Source: Streptomyces sp. WAC05374 | GTDB taxonomy: Bacteria; Actinomycetota; Actinomycetes; Streptomycetales; Streptomycetaceae | NCBI RefSeq assembly: GCF_004353505.1 | Contig: NZ_SMNQ01000008.1 | Location: forward strand, 1-64,000 | Length of the DNA: 64,000 bases | Reading direction: 5' to 3' | Part shown: piece after piece, positions 41,037 through 48,477 of the stretch | Position numbering within the stretch: position 1 is the first letter of the stretch | How the letters are laid out: the number at the start of each line of letters is the position of its first letter | The notes under the pieces: model-generated | What the model saw: the letters and a program-made list of their open reading frames with translations, nothing else | Told to the model about the DNA's origin: nothing | Databases searched by the model: none | Translations under genes and position numbers: made by a program

Positions 41037-42035
41037 CTACGGCTTGACCGAGCGGTAGTAGCGGCGTGCTCCCTCGTGCAGCGGCAGGGGGTCGGTGTAG
41101 AGCGCGGTCCGCAGGTCGACGAGCTGTGCGGGGTGGACCTGGCGGCCGATGCGGTCCCGGCTCTGGATCACCGTGCGGGTGAACGCCTCGGCCAGCGCCG
41201 GATCCGTGCGGTCGGTGGTGACGAGCAGGTTGGCCACCGCCACCGTCTCGACCGGCCGGCCCTCGGTGGCCAGGGCGTACGCGTCGGCGGGCACCACCGC
41301 CGAGCGGTAGTAGCGGCCGCTGCCGCCGCCCTCGTGCACCCGGTTGATCAGGTCGCCCTCCAGCGGCACGAGCCGGATCGGGAACCGCTCCGAGAGCTTC
41401 TGCACGGCGCTCGTGGGCAGGCCGCCCGACCAGAAGAACGCGTCCAGCTTGTCCTGCTCCAGCAGCGCGGGCATGGTGTCGATCCCGGCCGACACCGGCG
41501 TGATGCCCGTGTCCGGGTCGATCTTGGCGGCCTGGAGCAGCCGGTTCGCCAGCAGCCGTACGCCCGAGCCGTCCTGTCCCACACCGACCCGCAGGCCCCG
41601 GAGATCACGGGTCGAGCGCACCTTGGAGGACTTGGGCACGATCAACTGGACGTAGTCGTCGTACAGCCGGGCGCAGCCCCGCAGGTCGTAGGCGCCCGGT
41701 CTGCTGTCCCGGATGTACGTCGCCACCGCGTCGGCCGTGGCGATGGTGAAGTCGGCCTCCCCGGACGCGAGCCTCTCGAGGTTCTGCCGGGAGCCCTCGC
41801 TGTTCTGGAGGGTTATCGCGACCTCCGGGACGGTGCGGCCGAGGGCGTCCTCGAGGAGCTCGCCGTACCGCTGGTACACCCCGGTCGGCACGCCGGTGCT
41901 GAAGGTGACCTTCCCGCTCGGCGACGGCTCACCGGCCGGAACAAGCCACCACAGCAGCAGGCCCAGCACCACGAGTCCCGCCGCGGACCCCTGGAGGGCG
42001 CGGCGGCGGCTGATGCGGGACAGGACCTGGAGCAT
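41037..42035 (-). CDS. TAXI-family TRAP solute-binding protein
   Basis: A 332-aa periplasmic-type binding protein of the TAXI family. An N-terminal RRRALQG plus hydrophobic helix (residues 10-35) looks like a membrane anchor or Tat-like signal. The binding domain follows (FSTGVPTGVYQRYGELLE; ADFTIATADAV; LRVGVGQDGSGVRLLANRLLQ). No TRAP membrane subunits are adjacent, as is common for actinobacterial TAXI proteins beside a sensor kinase, where they may present ligand to the kinase. It marks the last core-type gene before the accessory region. Confidence 0.87.
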   Translation of the reverse strand: MLQVLSRISRRRALQGSAAGLVVLGLLLWWLVPAGEPSPSGKVTFSTGVPTGVYQRYGELLEDALGRTVPEVAITLQNSEGSRQNLERLASGEADFTIATADAVATYIRDSRPGAYDLRGCARLYDDYVQLIVPKSSKVRSTRDLRGLRVGVGQDGSGVRLLANRLLQAAKIDPDTGITPVSAGIDTMPALLEQDKLDAFFWSGGLPTSAVQKLSERFPIRLVPLEGDLINRVHEGGGSGRYYRSAVVPADAYALATEGRPVETVAVANLLVTTDRTDPALAEAFTRTVIQSRDRIGRQVHPAQLVDLRTALYTDPLPLHEGARRYYRSVKP

Positions 42036-42182
42036 GGCGCGATCCTGCCAGCTCACGGACGGTGCTGGCCAGGCCCGCCGGGCAACGGTTCGGCACCACG
42101 CCGGGCCGTGCTCGCTGTCGGTGAGCCGCCCTGTGCGCGCTGTCCCGCTGCCGGCCGCCCCGGCCCCGCTGCCGCGCTCGCT

Positions 42183-42214
42183 GTCAGTGACACGTCAGCG
42201 CGCCCCGGCAGCAT
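42183..42214 (+). promoter_or_regulatory. SARP-like promoter site upstream of the FAAL-like gene
   Basis: Heptamer GTCAGTG (42183-42189), 4 bp, heptamer GTCAGCG (42194-42200), exactly 8 bp, then CAGCAT (42209-42214) as a -10-like box. The ATG lies 38 bp after the box. The first heptamer is inside the perfect palindrome TGTCA-G-TGACA (42182-42192). A 15-bp near-repeat of GCTCGCTGTCNGTGA also starts at 42110 and 42176. The same layout recurs at 48151 and 59403. Confidence 0.65.
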
Positions 42215-42252
42215 GAGCGTGGGACGAGTGGCTGGACCGGGAGGACGAGCCG

Positions 42253-43578
42253 ATGAGCAGCGCACCGCCGATCGAGAACGCCGTCAGCGTCGTCGACGAC
42301 CACCGGGAGACCGGCCCGGCGCCGGCCCGGACGGTCGTGGACATGCTCCTGGACCGCGCCACGGGCCCCGACGCCGACCGGCCCCTGTTCACCGCCCTGG
42401 GGCCGGGAGGCGACCGGATCGCGCGCCTCAGCGCGGCCGAGCTGGACGCCCGTGCCCGGGCCGTGGCGGCCGCGCTGCACCGGACGGGGAGGCCCGGCGA
42501 CCGGGTGATCGTCCCGCCCATGCCGGCCCTGGACTTCCCCGTCGCCCTCTTCGGCTGCCTGTACGCCGGGATGGTCGCCGTACCCGTGGCGGCCGCCACC
42601 GGGCCCGCCGTCGCCGCCGTCGCCCGCGACTGCCGCCCCGTCGCCGTGCTGGTGCCCGGCACCGCCCGCCACCCGGCGCCGTCCCTGCCGGGCGTGCCCG
42701 GGCTCGCCGTACGGGGGCCGCGGGCGCCCCGGCACCGTCGCGGCACCCCCGTGGCCTCCGACCCCCTGGCACCCGCGCTGCTCCAGTACGCCGCGCGGCC
42801 GGCCGGGCGGCCGCCGGGCGCCGTCGCCGTCGGCCACGGGGCCCTGGTGGCCGCCCAGGCCGCCGTGCGCGACCGGTGCGACGTCGACCGCGGCACGACC
42901 GTCGTGAGCTGGCTGCCGCTCTGGCACGGCACCGGGCTGGCCACGGCGCTGGTCCTGCCGCTGGCCTCCGGGGCCGCCGCGGTGACCATGGAGCCCGCCG
43001 CCTTCGTGCGGGACCCGCGGGTGTGGCTGCGTGCCGTCGAGGCGGAGGAGGACGTCTTCGCCGCGGCCCCGGACGCCGGGTACGAGCTGTGCGTCCGGCG
43101 CGTCCCGGTGGCGGAGCGGATGCGCATCGACCTGTCGACATGGCGGGTGGCCGCCGTCGGGGGCGCGGGGCCGGTCAGGGCCCGGACGCTGCGGCGGTTC
43201 GCCGACGCGTTCCGCCCCGGCTTCTTCCGCGAGGAGATGTTCGCCCCCGGCTACGGCCCCGGCGGGGCCACCCCCGGCGGAACCCTGGCGCGGCCGCTCT
43301 ACCCGGTCGTGACCGGGCGCTACGACCGTGCGGCCCTCGCTCATGGGCGGGCCGTGCCGGCGGGCCGGGCCGGTCGCGGCGCGGTGGAACTGGTCGGCCG
43401 GGGGACGCCGTTGCCGGGCACCGGCGTGCGGATCGTCGACCCCGCCACGCGCCGGGCGGTCCCGGAGCGGGTCGTCGGCGAGATCTGGGTGGACGCGCCG
43501 GGAAGCGGGGCGCGCCCCACCGGGGACCTGGGCTTCACCGACGGAGGCGAGCTGTTCGTGGCGGGACGACGGGGCTGA
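42253..43578 (+). CDS. Degenerate, truncated fatty acyl-AMP ligase-like protein
   Basis: A 441-aa protein whose whole length aligns by eye with the N-terminal subdomain of FAAL/acyl-AMP ligases (VPVALFGCLYAGMVAVPV; VSWLPLWHGTGL; DLSTWRVAAVGGAGPVRARTLRRFADAF). Core motifs are altered: the ATP loop TSGSTGTPKG is replaced by AARPAGRPPG, the usual NGAEPV is GGAGPV, and YGLAEAT is YGPGGAT. The frame ends right after the TGDLGF...GELFVAGR motif, so the C-terminal subdomain with its catalytic Lys is missing. It probably does not adenylate on its own. It starts 38 bp after the SARP-like site and precedes the PPTase by 14 bp. Confidence 0.7.
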   Translation: MSSAPPIENAVSVVDDHRETGPAPARTVVDMLLDRATGPDADRPLFTALGPGGDRIARLSAAELDARARAVAAALHRTGRPGDRVIVPPMPALDFPVALFGCLYAGMVAVPVAAATGPAVAAVARDCRPVAVLVPGTARHPAPSLPGVPGLAVRGPRAPRHRRGTPVASDPLAPALLQYAARPAGRPPGAVAVGHGALVAAQAAVRDRCDVDRGTTVVSWLPLWHGTGLATALVLPLASGAAAVTMEPAAFVRDPRVWLRAVEAEEDVFAAAPDAGYELCVRRVPVAERMRIDLSTWRVAAVGGAGPVRARTLRRFADAFRPGFFREEMFAPGYGPGGATPGGTLARPLYPVVTGRYDRAALAHGRAVPAGRAGRGAVELVGRGTPLPGTGVRIVDPATRRAVPERVVGEIWVDAPGSGARPTGDLGFTDGGELFVAGRRG

Positions 43579-43592
43579 CGGGACGGCCCGGG

Positions 43593-44315
43593 GTGATCGA
43601 GCGGATCCTGCCGCCGTACGTCGCCGCCGTCGAGGTCTTCGCCGACCTGCCGGACGCCCGGCTGCTCCCGGAGGAGCGGGCCGTGGTGGCGGGCGCGGCG
43701 GAAGGGCGGCGGCGCGAGTTCACGACCGTACGCCACTGCGCCCGCCACGCCCTCGCCGAGCTGGGCCGGCCACCGGTACCGCTCCTGCCCGACGCCCACG
43801 GCGCCCCCCGGTGGCCAAAGGACGTGGTCGGCAGCATGACGCACTGCCGGGGCGGCTACCGCGCCGCGGCGGTGGCGACGCGCACCGCCGCACGTGCCAT
43901 CGGGCTGGACGCCGAGCCGCACCGGCCGCTGCGGGACGGCGTGCTGGCGAGCGTCGCGGGCCCCGGCGAGCGCGCCCGGCTGGCCGAGCTGGCGGGCAGC
44001 GGCGCGGCCGTGTGCTGGGACCGGCTGCTGTTCTGCGCGAAGGAAGCCGTCTACAAGGCGTGGTTCCCGCTCACGGGGGTGTGGCTGGGCTTCCACGACG
44101 TGGACGTCGACTTCGAGCCCCGTACCGATGTGTTCCGGGCACGTGTGGTGGCAGCAGGGGCGGACGGGGCGGCGGGGCGGGAGCGTGTGAACGAGCCGTC
44201 GTTCTTCGACGGGCGGCTGCGCGGCCGGTGGGTCGTCGGGCGGGGCGTGGCGGCCGCCGCGGTGACCGTGGGGTCGTTTGACATCCGCGCAGGTCGTGGG
44301 AAAGTCTCGTCCTAA
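43593..44315 (+). CDS. Sfp/EntD-type 4'-phosphopantetheinyl transferase
   Basis: A 240-aa enzyme that loads phosphopantetheine onto carrier proteins. EntD-like features are VGSMTHCRGGYRAA, magnesium ligands Asp106 and Glu108 in GLDAEPHRPL, and FCAKEAVYKAW with Glu151 and Lys155. The GTG at 43593 lies 14 bp after the FAAL-like gene, and both likely share the upstream promoter. Its presence points to carrier-protein-dependent biosynthesis, although no carrier protein lies in this window. Confidence 0.9.
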   Translation: MIERILPPYVAAVEVFADLPDARLLPEERAVVAGAAEGRRREFTTVRHCARHALAELGRPPVPLLPDAHGAPRWPKDVVGSMTHCRGGYRAAAVATRTAARAIGLDAEPHRPLRDGVLASVAGPGERARLAELAGSGAAVCWDRLLFCAKEAVYKAWFPLTGVWLGFHDVDVDFEPRTDVFRARVVAAGADGAAGRERVNEPSFFDGRLRGRWVVGRGVAAAAVTVGSFDIRAGRGKVSS

Positions 44316-44323
44316 AGTTTCCC
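44298..44323. promoter_or_regulatory. Candidate operator before ArsR-like copy 1
   Basis: GGGAAA (44298-44303) and TTTCCC (44318-44323) form an inverted repeat with a 14-bp centre containing AAGTCTCG. It overlaps the PPTase stop and lies 19 bp before the regulator ATG. The paralogous gene at 55583 also has AAGTCTCG inside an inverted repeat upstream, so autoregulation is plausible. Confidence 0.45.
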
Positions 44324-44342
44324 GGGATGTCAGAGGTGGGCC

Positions 44343-44732
44343 ATGACCAGCGAGGAGCTTCTGGCTGTTCTCGCTGCTGTGGGCCACGCACAGCGCCTGC
44401 GCGTCATCGCCGAACTGGCCGAGGGCCGGATGTACGTCAGCGAGCTGGCCCGCCGCCTCGGGATGTCCCGCCCCCTGCTGTACATGCACCTGGAACGGCT
44501 GGAAAAGGCCGGTCTGGTGATCGGCAACCTGGAGCTGTCCGACGACGGCAAGGCGCTGAAGTACTTCGAACTCGGCGCGTTCGACCTTCACTTGAATGTC
44601 GATACGATCCTCGCGGCCGTACGGGCCGACGAGGCCCGGGCGGGGGACGCCGGTGCCGCGCCGGAGCGGGCGGACGCGGAGGGCCCGAACGACCAGAAGG
44701 GCCTGAAAGACGTGAAGGGGAAACGCACATGA
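44343..44732 (+). CDS. ArsR-like winged-helix regulator (copy 1)
   Basis: A 129-aa HTH protein: AVLAAVGHAQRLRVIAELAEGRMYVSELARRLGMSRPLLYMHLERLEKAGLV is a winged helix of the ArsR/HTH_20 type (residues 8-85). The classical ArsR metal site ELCVCDL is absent. It is about 90% identical over its first 80 residues to the regulator at 55254-55583 on the other strand. The tail here is about 20 residues longer. The stop overlaps the ATG of the next small gene. Confidence 0.88.
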   Translation: MTSEELLAVLAAVGHAQRLRVIAELAEGRMYVSELARRLGMSRPLLYMHLERLEKAGLVIGNLELSDDGKALKYFELGAFDLHLNVDTILAAVRADEARAGDAGAAPERADAEGPNDQKGLKDVKGKRT

Positions 44733-44962
44733 CCGGGGCCATCATCGCCATCGCCGTCGTCCTGATCATCGTCGGCGGCATCACAGCGAGCGTGGTCGCG
44801 TACTTCAGACTCCAGCGCCACCGTGCCGACGCCGTGGCCATGGCCTCGTACCGCAAGCTCGCCGAGGAGGCGGTCGCCCAGCAGGAGTCCCTGCGGGGCC
44901 AGCTCGCGGAGCTGGGCGACCGGGTGAAGGCCGTCGAGACGCTGCTCCGCAGCGTCGAGTAG
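44729..44962 (+). CDS. Small single-span membrane protein (copy 1)
   Basis: A 77-aa protein. Residues 3-26 form one transmembrane helix (IIAIAVVLIIVGGITASVVAYF). The remainder is basic then coiled-coil-prone (AMASYRKLAEEAVAQQESL). About 55 of 77 residues match the protein at 55024-55257. It is translationally coupled to the ArsR-like gene by ATGA. It may act as membrane partner or anti-regulator of that DNA-binding protein; function unknown. Confidence 0.82.
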   Translation: MTGAIIAIAVVLIIVGGITASVVAYFRLQRHRADAVAMASYRKLAEEAVAQQESLRGQLAELGDRVKAVETLLRSVE

Positions 44963-45520
44963 TCCGTCGCGGTCGTCGCGCCTGTCGCTTCCGTCGCGTT
45001 CGGGCGGAACGGGGCGCCCCGGTGGGCGGGCTTCGGTCGCCTGCCGCGTCGTGGGCCCGACGGGACCGGGGCGGTGCCCTCGCGGTGGGCGCCCACGCGG
45101 CGGTGCCGGGGCGGCGTGGCCCCTGCGGGCTCGCCTCCTCGAGGCCGGCGGCCTCGGCCGCCAGGAGAGGGAGCCCACCCTTCGCCGCCAACCTCTGCGG
45201 GGGCGACCCTGCACGGCCCCGCCTCACGCCGTCCGCCGTCCGCCGTCTGCGGGCCGTGAGGGCGAATCTGCCGCGAAAGGCCGGATGACCTGCGATTTTC
45301 GCCCGGAACTTAAGGGCATGGCTCCCGCCGGAGCCCCTTCCTAGACTCGTGCACGTTCCTACTGAGCACGGCGCCAAGCCTGTTGACGCACGACCAGAAG
45401 CCGAACACGTCCCATGGTGCCGCCGGGCTCCCGGCGGTGTCACTCCGTCGGGCAGACCGAAGCGGCCTCGGACGAGGCGCGGCCGGTGTCTGCGACCACG
45501 AGAGGAAGGGATGGTCGGGA
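44963..45520. other. 558-bp gene-free region before the hydroxylase gene
   Basis: No supported gene. The first 60 bp contain CGTCGC-type repeats. 45050-45300 is GC-rich with only shadow frames. A hairpin lies at 45312-45339 (GGCTCC-CGCC-GGAGCC plus flanking AAGG/CCTT) and could end the upstream transcript. The hydroxylase promoter should lie between 45340 and 45500, but no SARP-like GTCAG pair is present there. AGGAAGGG at 45503-45510 is the ribosome-binding site. Confidence 0.6.
45312..45339 (+). terminator. Possible terminator or attenuator hairpin
   Basis: GGCTCC (45320-45325) pairs with GGAGCC (45330-45335) around CGCC; AAGG (45312-45315) and CCTT (45336-45339) extend the stem across a 4-nt bulge. 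TCCTA follows, without a long T run. Confidence 0.45.
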
Positions 45521-46492
45521 ATGTTCGGTCCTGGCGTCTCATTCAATGACGAGATCTATCCGCCCCTGCTCCGGTGCGAGGCACCGGACGTCGACGCGGT
45601 GGAGTGGGCGGCGCGGCACCGTCCGGCCATCGACGGACTGCTCCTCACCCACGGCGCGGTCGTCCTGCGGGACTTCGGCGTCGCGGACGCCGACGCGTTC
45701 GAGGCCGTGGCCTCCTCCCTGGTGACCACCCTGTACGGCGATTACGGCGACCTCCCGCACGAGAAGGACGCCGACCGGGTCTACAAGTCGACGCCCTACC
45801 CCGCCCAGCAGTCGATCCTGTTCCACCACGAGAGCTCCCACATGCCGCAGTGGCCCAGCCGCCAGTTCTTCTGCTGCATACAGCCCTCCAGCAAGGGCGG
45901 CGCGACACCGATCGTCGACGGGCGCAAGGTCTGGGAGGCGCTCCCGGACGAGCTGCGCGGCCGGTTCGAGACGCTCGGCATCCGCTACGTACGCAACTTC
46001 ATCCCCGGGCTCGACGTCGGCTGGGAGCAGATGTTCGGCACCGGTGACCGCGACGAGGTGGAGGAGCGCTGCAGCGCCCAGGGCGTGGAGTGCGAGTGGC
46101 TGCCCGACGGCGTGCTGCGGACGGTGCAGAACGCGCCGGCCGTCGTCCAGCACCCCCGTACCGGTGAGCAGGTCTTCTTCAACCAGCTCTTCCTGCACCA
46201 CACGGCCTGCCTGGAGCCGTCCGTCCGGGAGGTGATGCGGTCGCTGTTCGGCGACGACGAGACCGCCTACCCGCGCAGCGCCTCCTTCGGTGACGGTTCG
46301 CCGATCGACGACGACACCGTCGACCTGCTGCGCTCGCTCTACGACTCCTTGGCGCAGCGGTTCCCCTGGCAGCGGGGCGACGTGGCGATCATCGACAACA
46401 TGCTGGTCTCGCACGGCCGTGACCCCTTCGAGGGCGAGCGGAAGATCATCGTGGCCATGGGCGACATGGTCAGCCGTGCCGCGCTGACCTGA
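45521..46492 (+). CDS. SyrP-like Fe(II)/2-oxoglutarate-dependent hydroxylase
   Basis: A 323-aa TauD/clavaminate-synthase-like enzyme. The facial triad starts with H102-x-E104 in LFHHESSHMPQWPSRQFF (HxE rather than HxD, as in SyrP- and AsnO-like NRPS hydroxylases). The distal His298 and 2-oxoglutarate-binding Arg307 lie in SHGRDPFEGERK. Relatives beta-hydroxylate Asp, Asn or Arg, free or on a carrier. Directly downstream is an adenylation domain with an Asp-type code, so Asp beta-hydroxylation is the leading idea. Start at ATG 45521, 10 bp after AGGAAGGG. Confidence 0.87.
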   Translation: MFGPGVSFNDEIYPPLLRCEAPDVDAVEWAARHRPAIDGLLLTHGAVVLRDFGVADADAFEAVASSLVTTLYGDYGDLPHEKDADRVYKSTPYPAQQSILFHHESSHMPQWPSRQFFCCIQPSSKGGATPIVDGRKVWEALPDELRGRFETLGIRYVRNFIPGLDVGWEQMFGTGDRDEVEERCSAQGVECEWLPDGVLRTVQNAPAVVQHPRTGEQVFFNQLFLHHTACLEPSVREVMRSLFGDDETAYPRSASFGDGSPIDDDTVDLLRSLYDSLAQRFPWQRGDVAIIDNMLVSHGRDPFEGERKIIVAMGDMVSRAALT

Positions 46493-46567
46493 GCCCTTCA
46501 TCCCTTGCCGGGGCGCGGGCGCCGGGCGCCCGCGCCCCGGACCCGACAGCCGACAACAGGAGCAGCG

Positions 46568-48136
46568 ATGGTCTCGTCAGCGGCGCACCCCGGCATGCTG
46601 GCCGGTGAGGTGCGCGACATCGAAGCGGACTCGGTGGTGCGGATCGTCCGGGCGCACGCGCGTCTGCGGCCGGACGCCGTGGCCGTCCGGTCCGGGAACG
46701 CGTCCACGACGTACCGCGAGCTGTGGCACCGCGCCCTCGTCGTGGCCTCCGTGCTGGAGGAGGCGGGAGTGGGCCCCGGCGACCGGGTGGCCGTGTGGGC
46801 CGACCGGACCGCCGGGGTGATCGCCGCCGCGCTCGGCGCCATGTCCCTCCGCGCCGCCTACGTGCCCGTCGACCCCACCCACCCCGCCGAGCGGGTCGCC
46901 ACCGTGCTCGCCGGCGCCCGGCCGGCCGCGCTGGTCCACGACGGGCCGGCCGCCGGCCTGTTGCCCCCCGTCGACGTACCCGTCGTCGACGTGGCGGAGC
47001 TCGCGGACGTACCCACCCCGCCGGAGCGGGAAATGCCGCGCGGCGAGGACGTCGCGTACGTCGTGTTCACCTCCGGCTCGACCGGCACGCCCAAGGGCGT
47101 CATGGTGCCGCACGCCGCGCTCGCCAACTACGTGGCGTGGTGCGGTTCCCTGGTCGGGGCGGGCGGGAACGGCAGCCCCCTGTTCGCCAGCCTCGGCTAC
47201 GACCTGGCGATGACGTCCCTGTGGGTGCCGCTGGCGCAGGGCGGGCGGGTGGTGACCGTGCCCGGCCTGTACGACCAGGCCACCCTGTTCGGCGCGGGGG
47301 CGGACCCGTACACCTTCATCAAGCTCACCCCCTCCCACGCCCGGTTCTTCGAGGCCCTCGCCGAGCCGCCGCGCTACGACCGGACGACCCGGCTGCTGAT
47401 GTTCGGCGGCGAGGCGCTCGACCCGGCGCTCATCCGCGCGCTGGGCCCCCGGCTCGACGGGGTGCGGCTGGTCAACCACTACGGGCCCACCGAGACCACG
47501 ATCGGCTGCTGCGCCCACCGCTTCGACAGCGCCACCCTGCCCGGTACGCCCACCGTGCCCATCGGCACCCCCGCCTGGAACACCCGCGCCTACGTGGTCG
47601 ACGAGGACCTGCGGCCGCTGCCGCCCGGCCGGCCCGGCGAGCTGGTGATCGCCGGGCGTGCCGTCGCCGCCGGGTACCTGGGCGGCACGGGCGCGGGCGA
47701 CCGGTTCATCGACGAACGGGATCTGGGTGGCGCGCCGGGCCCGGCGTACCGGACCGGCGACATGGCCGAACTGCTGCCCGAGCGGCTCCTGCTCCACCTC
47801 GGGCGCCGGGACGACCAGTGGAAGGTCAACGGCTACCGCGTCGAGCTGGGCGAGCTGCGCCACCACGTGCTGGCCGTCCCGGGGGTCGCCGACGCGGCCT
47901 TCGACGTCGTGCGGGGCCCCGTCGACAGCCTGGAGCTGTTCGTCCGGGCCACCGACCCGGAGCGCACCGACGGCGAGGCGCTCGCCGGGAGCCTGCGCCG
48001 GGCCCTGGCCGAGGCGCTGCCCTCCGGCCTGGTGCCCAACGAGGTGCACGTGGTGCGGGAGATCGTGTTCAACTCCAATGGCAAGTGCGATGTCGCCGCC
48101 ACCAGGCGGCAGTTGGAGCGGTCGGGCCGCTCCTGA
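46568..48136 (+). CDS. Free-standing NRPS adenylation domain, predicted Asp-specific
   Basis: A 522-aa amino-acid-adenylating enzyme without condensation or carrier domains. Motifs seen are A3 FTSGSTGTPKGVMVPH, A5 NHYGPTETTIG, A7 YRTGDMAELL, A8 GRRDDQWKVNGYRVELGEL and A10 NSNGKCD with the catalytic Lys. Aligning to the GrsA pocket by eye (YDLAMTS, FIKLTPS, LLMFGGEA, VNHYGPTETTIG) gives D-L-T-K-M-G-H-I-G-K. The established Asp code is DLTKVGHIGK, one conservative change away. AGGAGC at 46558-46563 precedes the ATG. It follows the hydroxylase by 75 bp and is followed by mbtH. Confidence 0.92.
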   Translation: MVSSAAHPGMLAGEVRDIEADSVVRIVRAHARLRPDAVAVRSGNASTTYRELWHRALVVASVLEEAGVGPGDRVAVWADRTAGVIAAALGAMSLRAAYVPVDPTHPAERVATVLAGARPAALVHDGPAAGLLPPVDVPVVDVAELADVPTPPEREMPRGEDVAYVVFTSGSTGTPKGVMVPHAALANYVAWCGSLVGAGGNGSPLFASLGYDLAMTSLWVPLAQGGRVVTVPGLYDQATLFGAGADPYTFIKLTPSHARFFEALAEPPRYDRTTRLLMFGGEALDPALIRALGPRLDGVRLVNHYGPTETTIGCCAHRFDSATLPGTPTVPIGTPAWNTRAYVVDEDLRPLPPGRPGELVIAGRAVAAGYLGGTGAGDRFIDERDLGGAPGPAYRTGDMAELLPERLLLHLGRRDDQWKVNGYRVELGELRHHVLAVPGVADAAFDVVRGPVDSLELFVRATDPERTDGEALAGSLRRALAEALPSGLVPNEVHVVREIVFNSNGKCDVAATRRQLERSGRS

Positions 48137-48139
48137 CGT

Positions 48140-48182
48140 ATCAGAGGACGGTCAGTGGCGTGTCAGTGGAATCCGACAGCAT
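48140..48182 (+). promoter_or_regulatory. SARP-like promoter site upstream of mbtH
   Basis: Three heptamers in 11-bp phase: ATCAGAG (48140-48146), GTCAGTG (48151-48157) and GTCAGTG (48162-48168). Exactly 8 bp later lies CAGCAT (48177-48182), then the mbtH GTG at 48246. The spacing is identical to the site at 42183-42214. The site lies just past the adenylation gene stop. Confidence 0.7.
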
Positions 48183-48245
48183 GACGGTGCGTCGGGCACA
48201 CCACGTGCACGGCATACGACTCGGATACGGGAGTGAGTGGGCGAC

Positions 48246-48464
48246 GTGTCGAACCCCTTTGACGATCAGGACGGAACGTTTCTCGTACTCGTGAACGACG
48301 AGGGCCAGCACTCCTTGTGGCCGGCCTTCGCCCAGCGGCCCGACGGCTGGACGGTCGCCCTCGACGAGAGCCCCCGCGACGCGGCGCTGGCGTACGTCGA
48401 GGAGAACTGGACGGACATGCGCCCGCTCAGCCTGCGCGAGGCCAGTGCCCCGCGGGCCTCTTGA
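48246..48464 (+). CDS. MbtH-like protein
   Basis: A 72-aa MbtH family chaperone that binds and activates NRPS adenylation domains. All family landmarks are present: NPFDDQDGTFLVLVNDEGQHSLWPAF, the GW pair and ENWTDMRPLSL, matching NxExQxSxWP...GW...WTDxRP. The start was taken at GTG 48246 (MSNPFDD...), the universal N-terminus; GTG 48237 is in frame 9 bp earlier. It is most likely a partner of the adenylation domain upstream. Confidence 0.95.
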   Translation: MSNPFDDQDGTFLVLVNDEGQHSLWPAFAQRPDGWTVALDESPRDAALAYVEENWTDMRPLSLREASAPRAS

Positions 48465-48477
48465 GGGACCCCGACCC

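Noticed and set aside
43560..43600. Frameshift separating a lost FAAL C-terminal domain
   Set aside because: No continuation of FAAL motifs is seen in the other two frames; the PPTase starts 14 bp later and fills the sequence.
44963..45310. Several 60-97-aa frames in the 558-bp spacer
   Set aside because: All are Arg/Pro/Gly-rich, overlap one another in different frames and lack ribosome-binding sites.
45349..45549. Small frame using the ATG at 45511 near AGGAAGGG
   Set aside because: It is out of frame with the hydroxylase, ends inside it and has no recognisable features; the ribosome-binding site serves the ATG at 45521.
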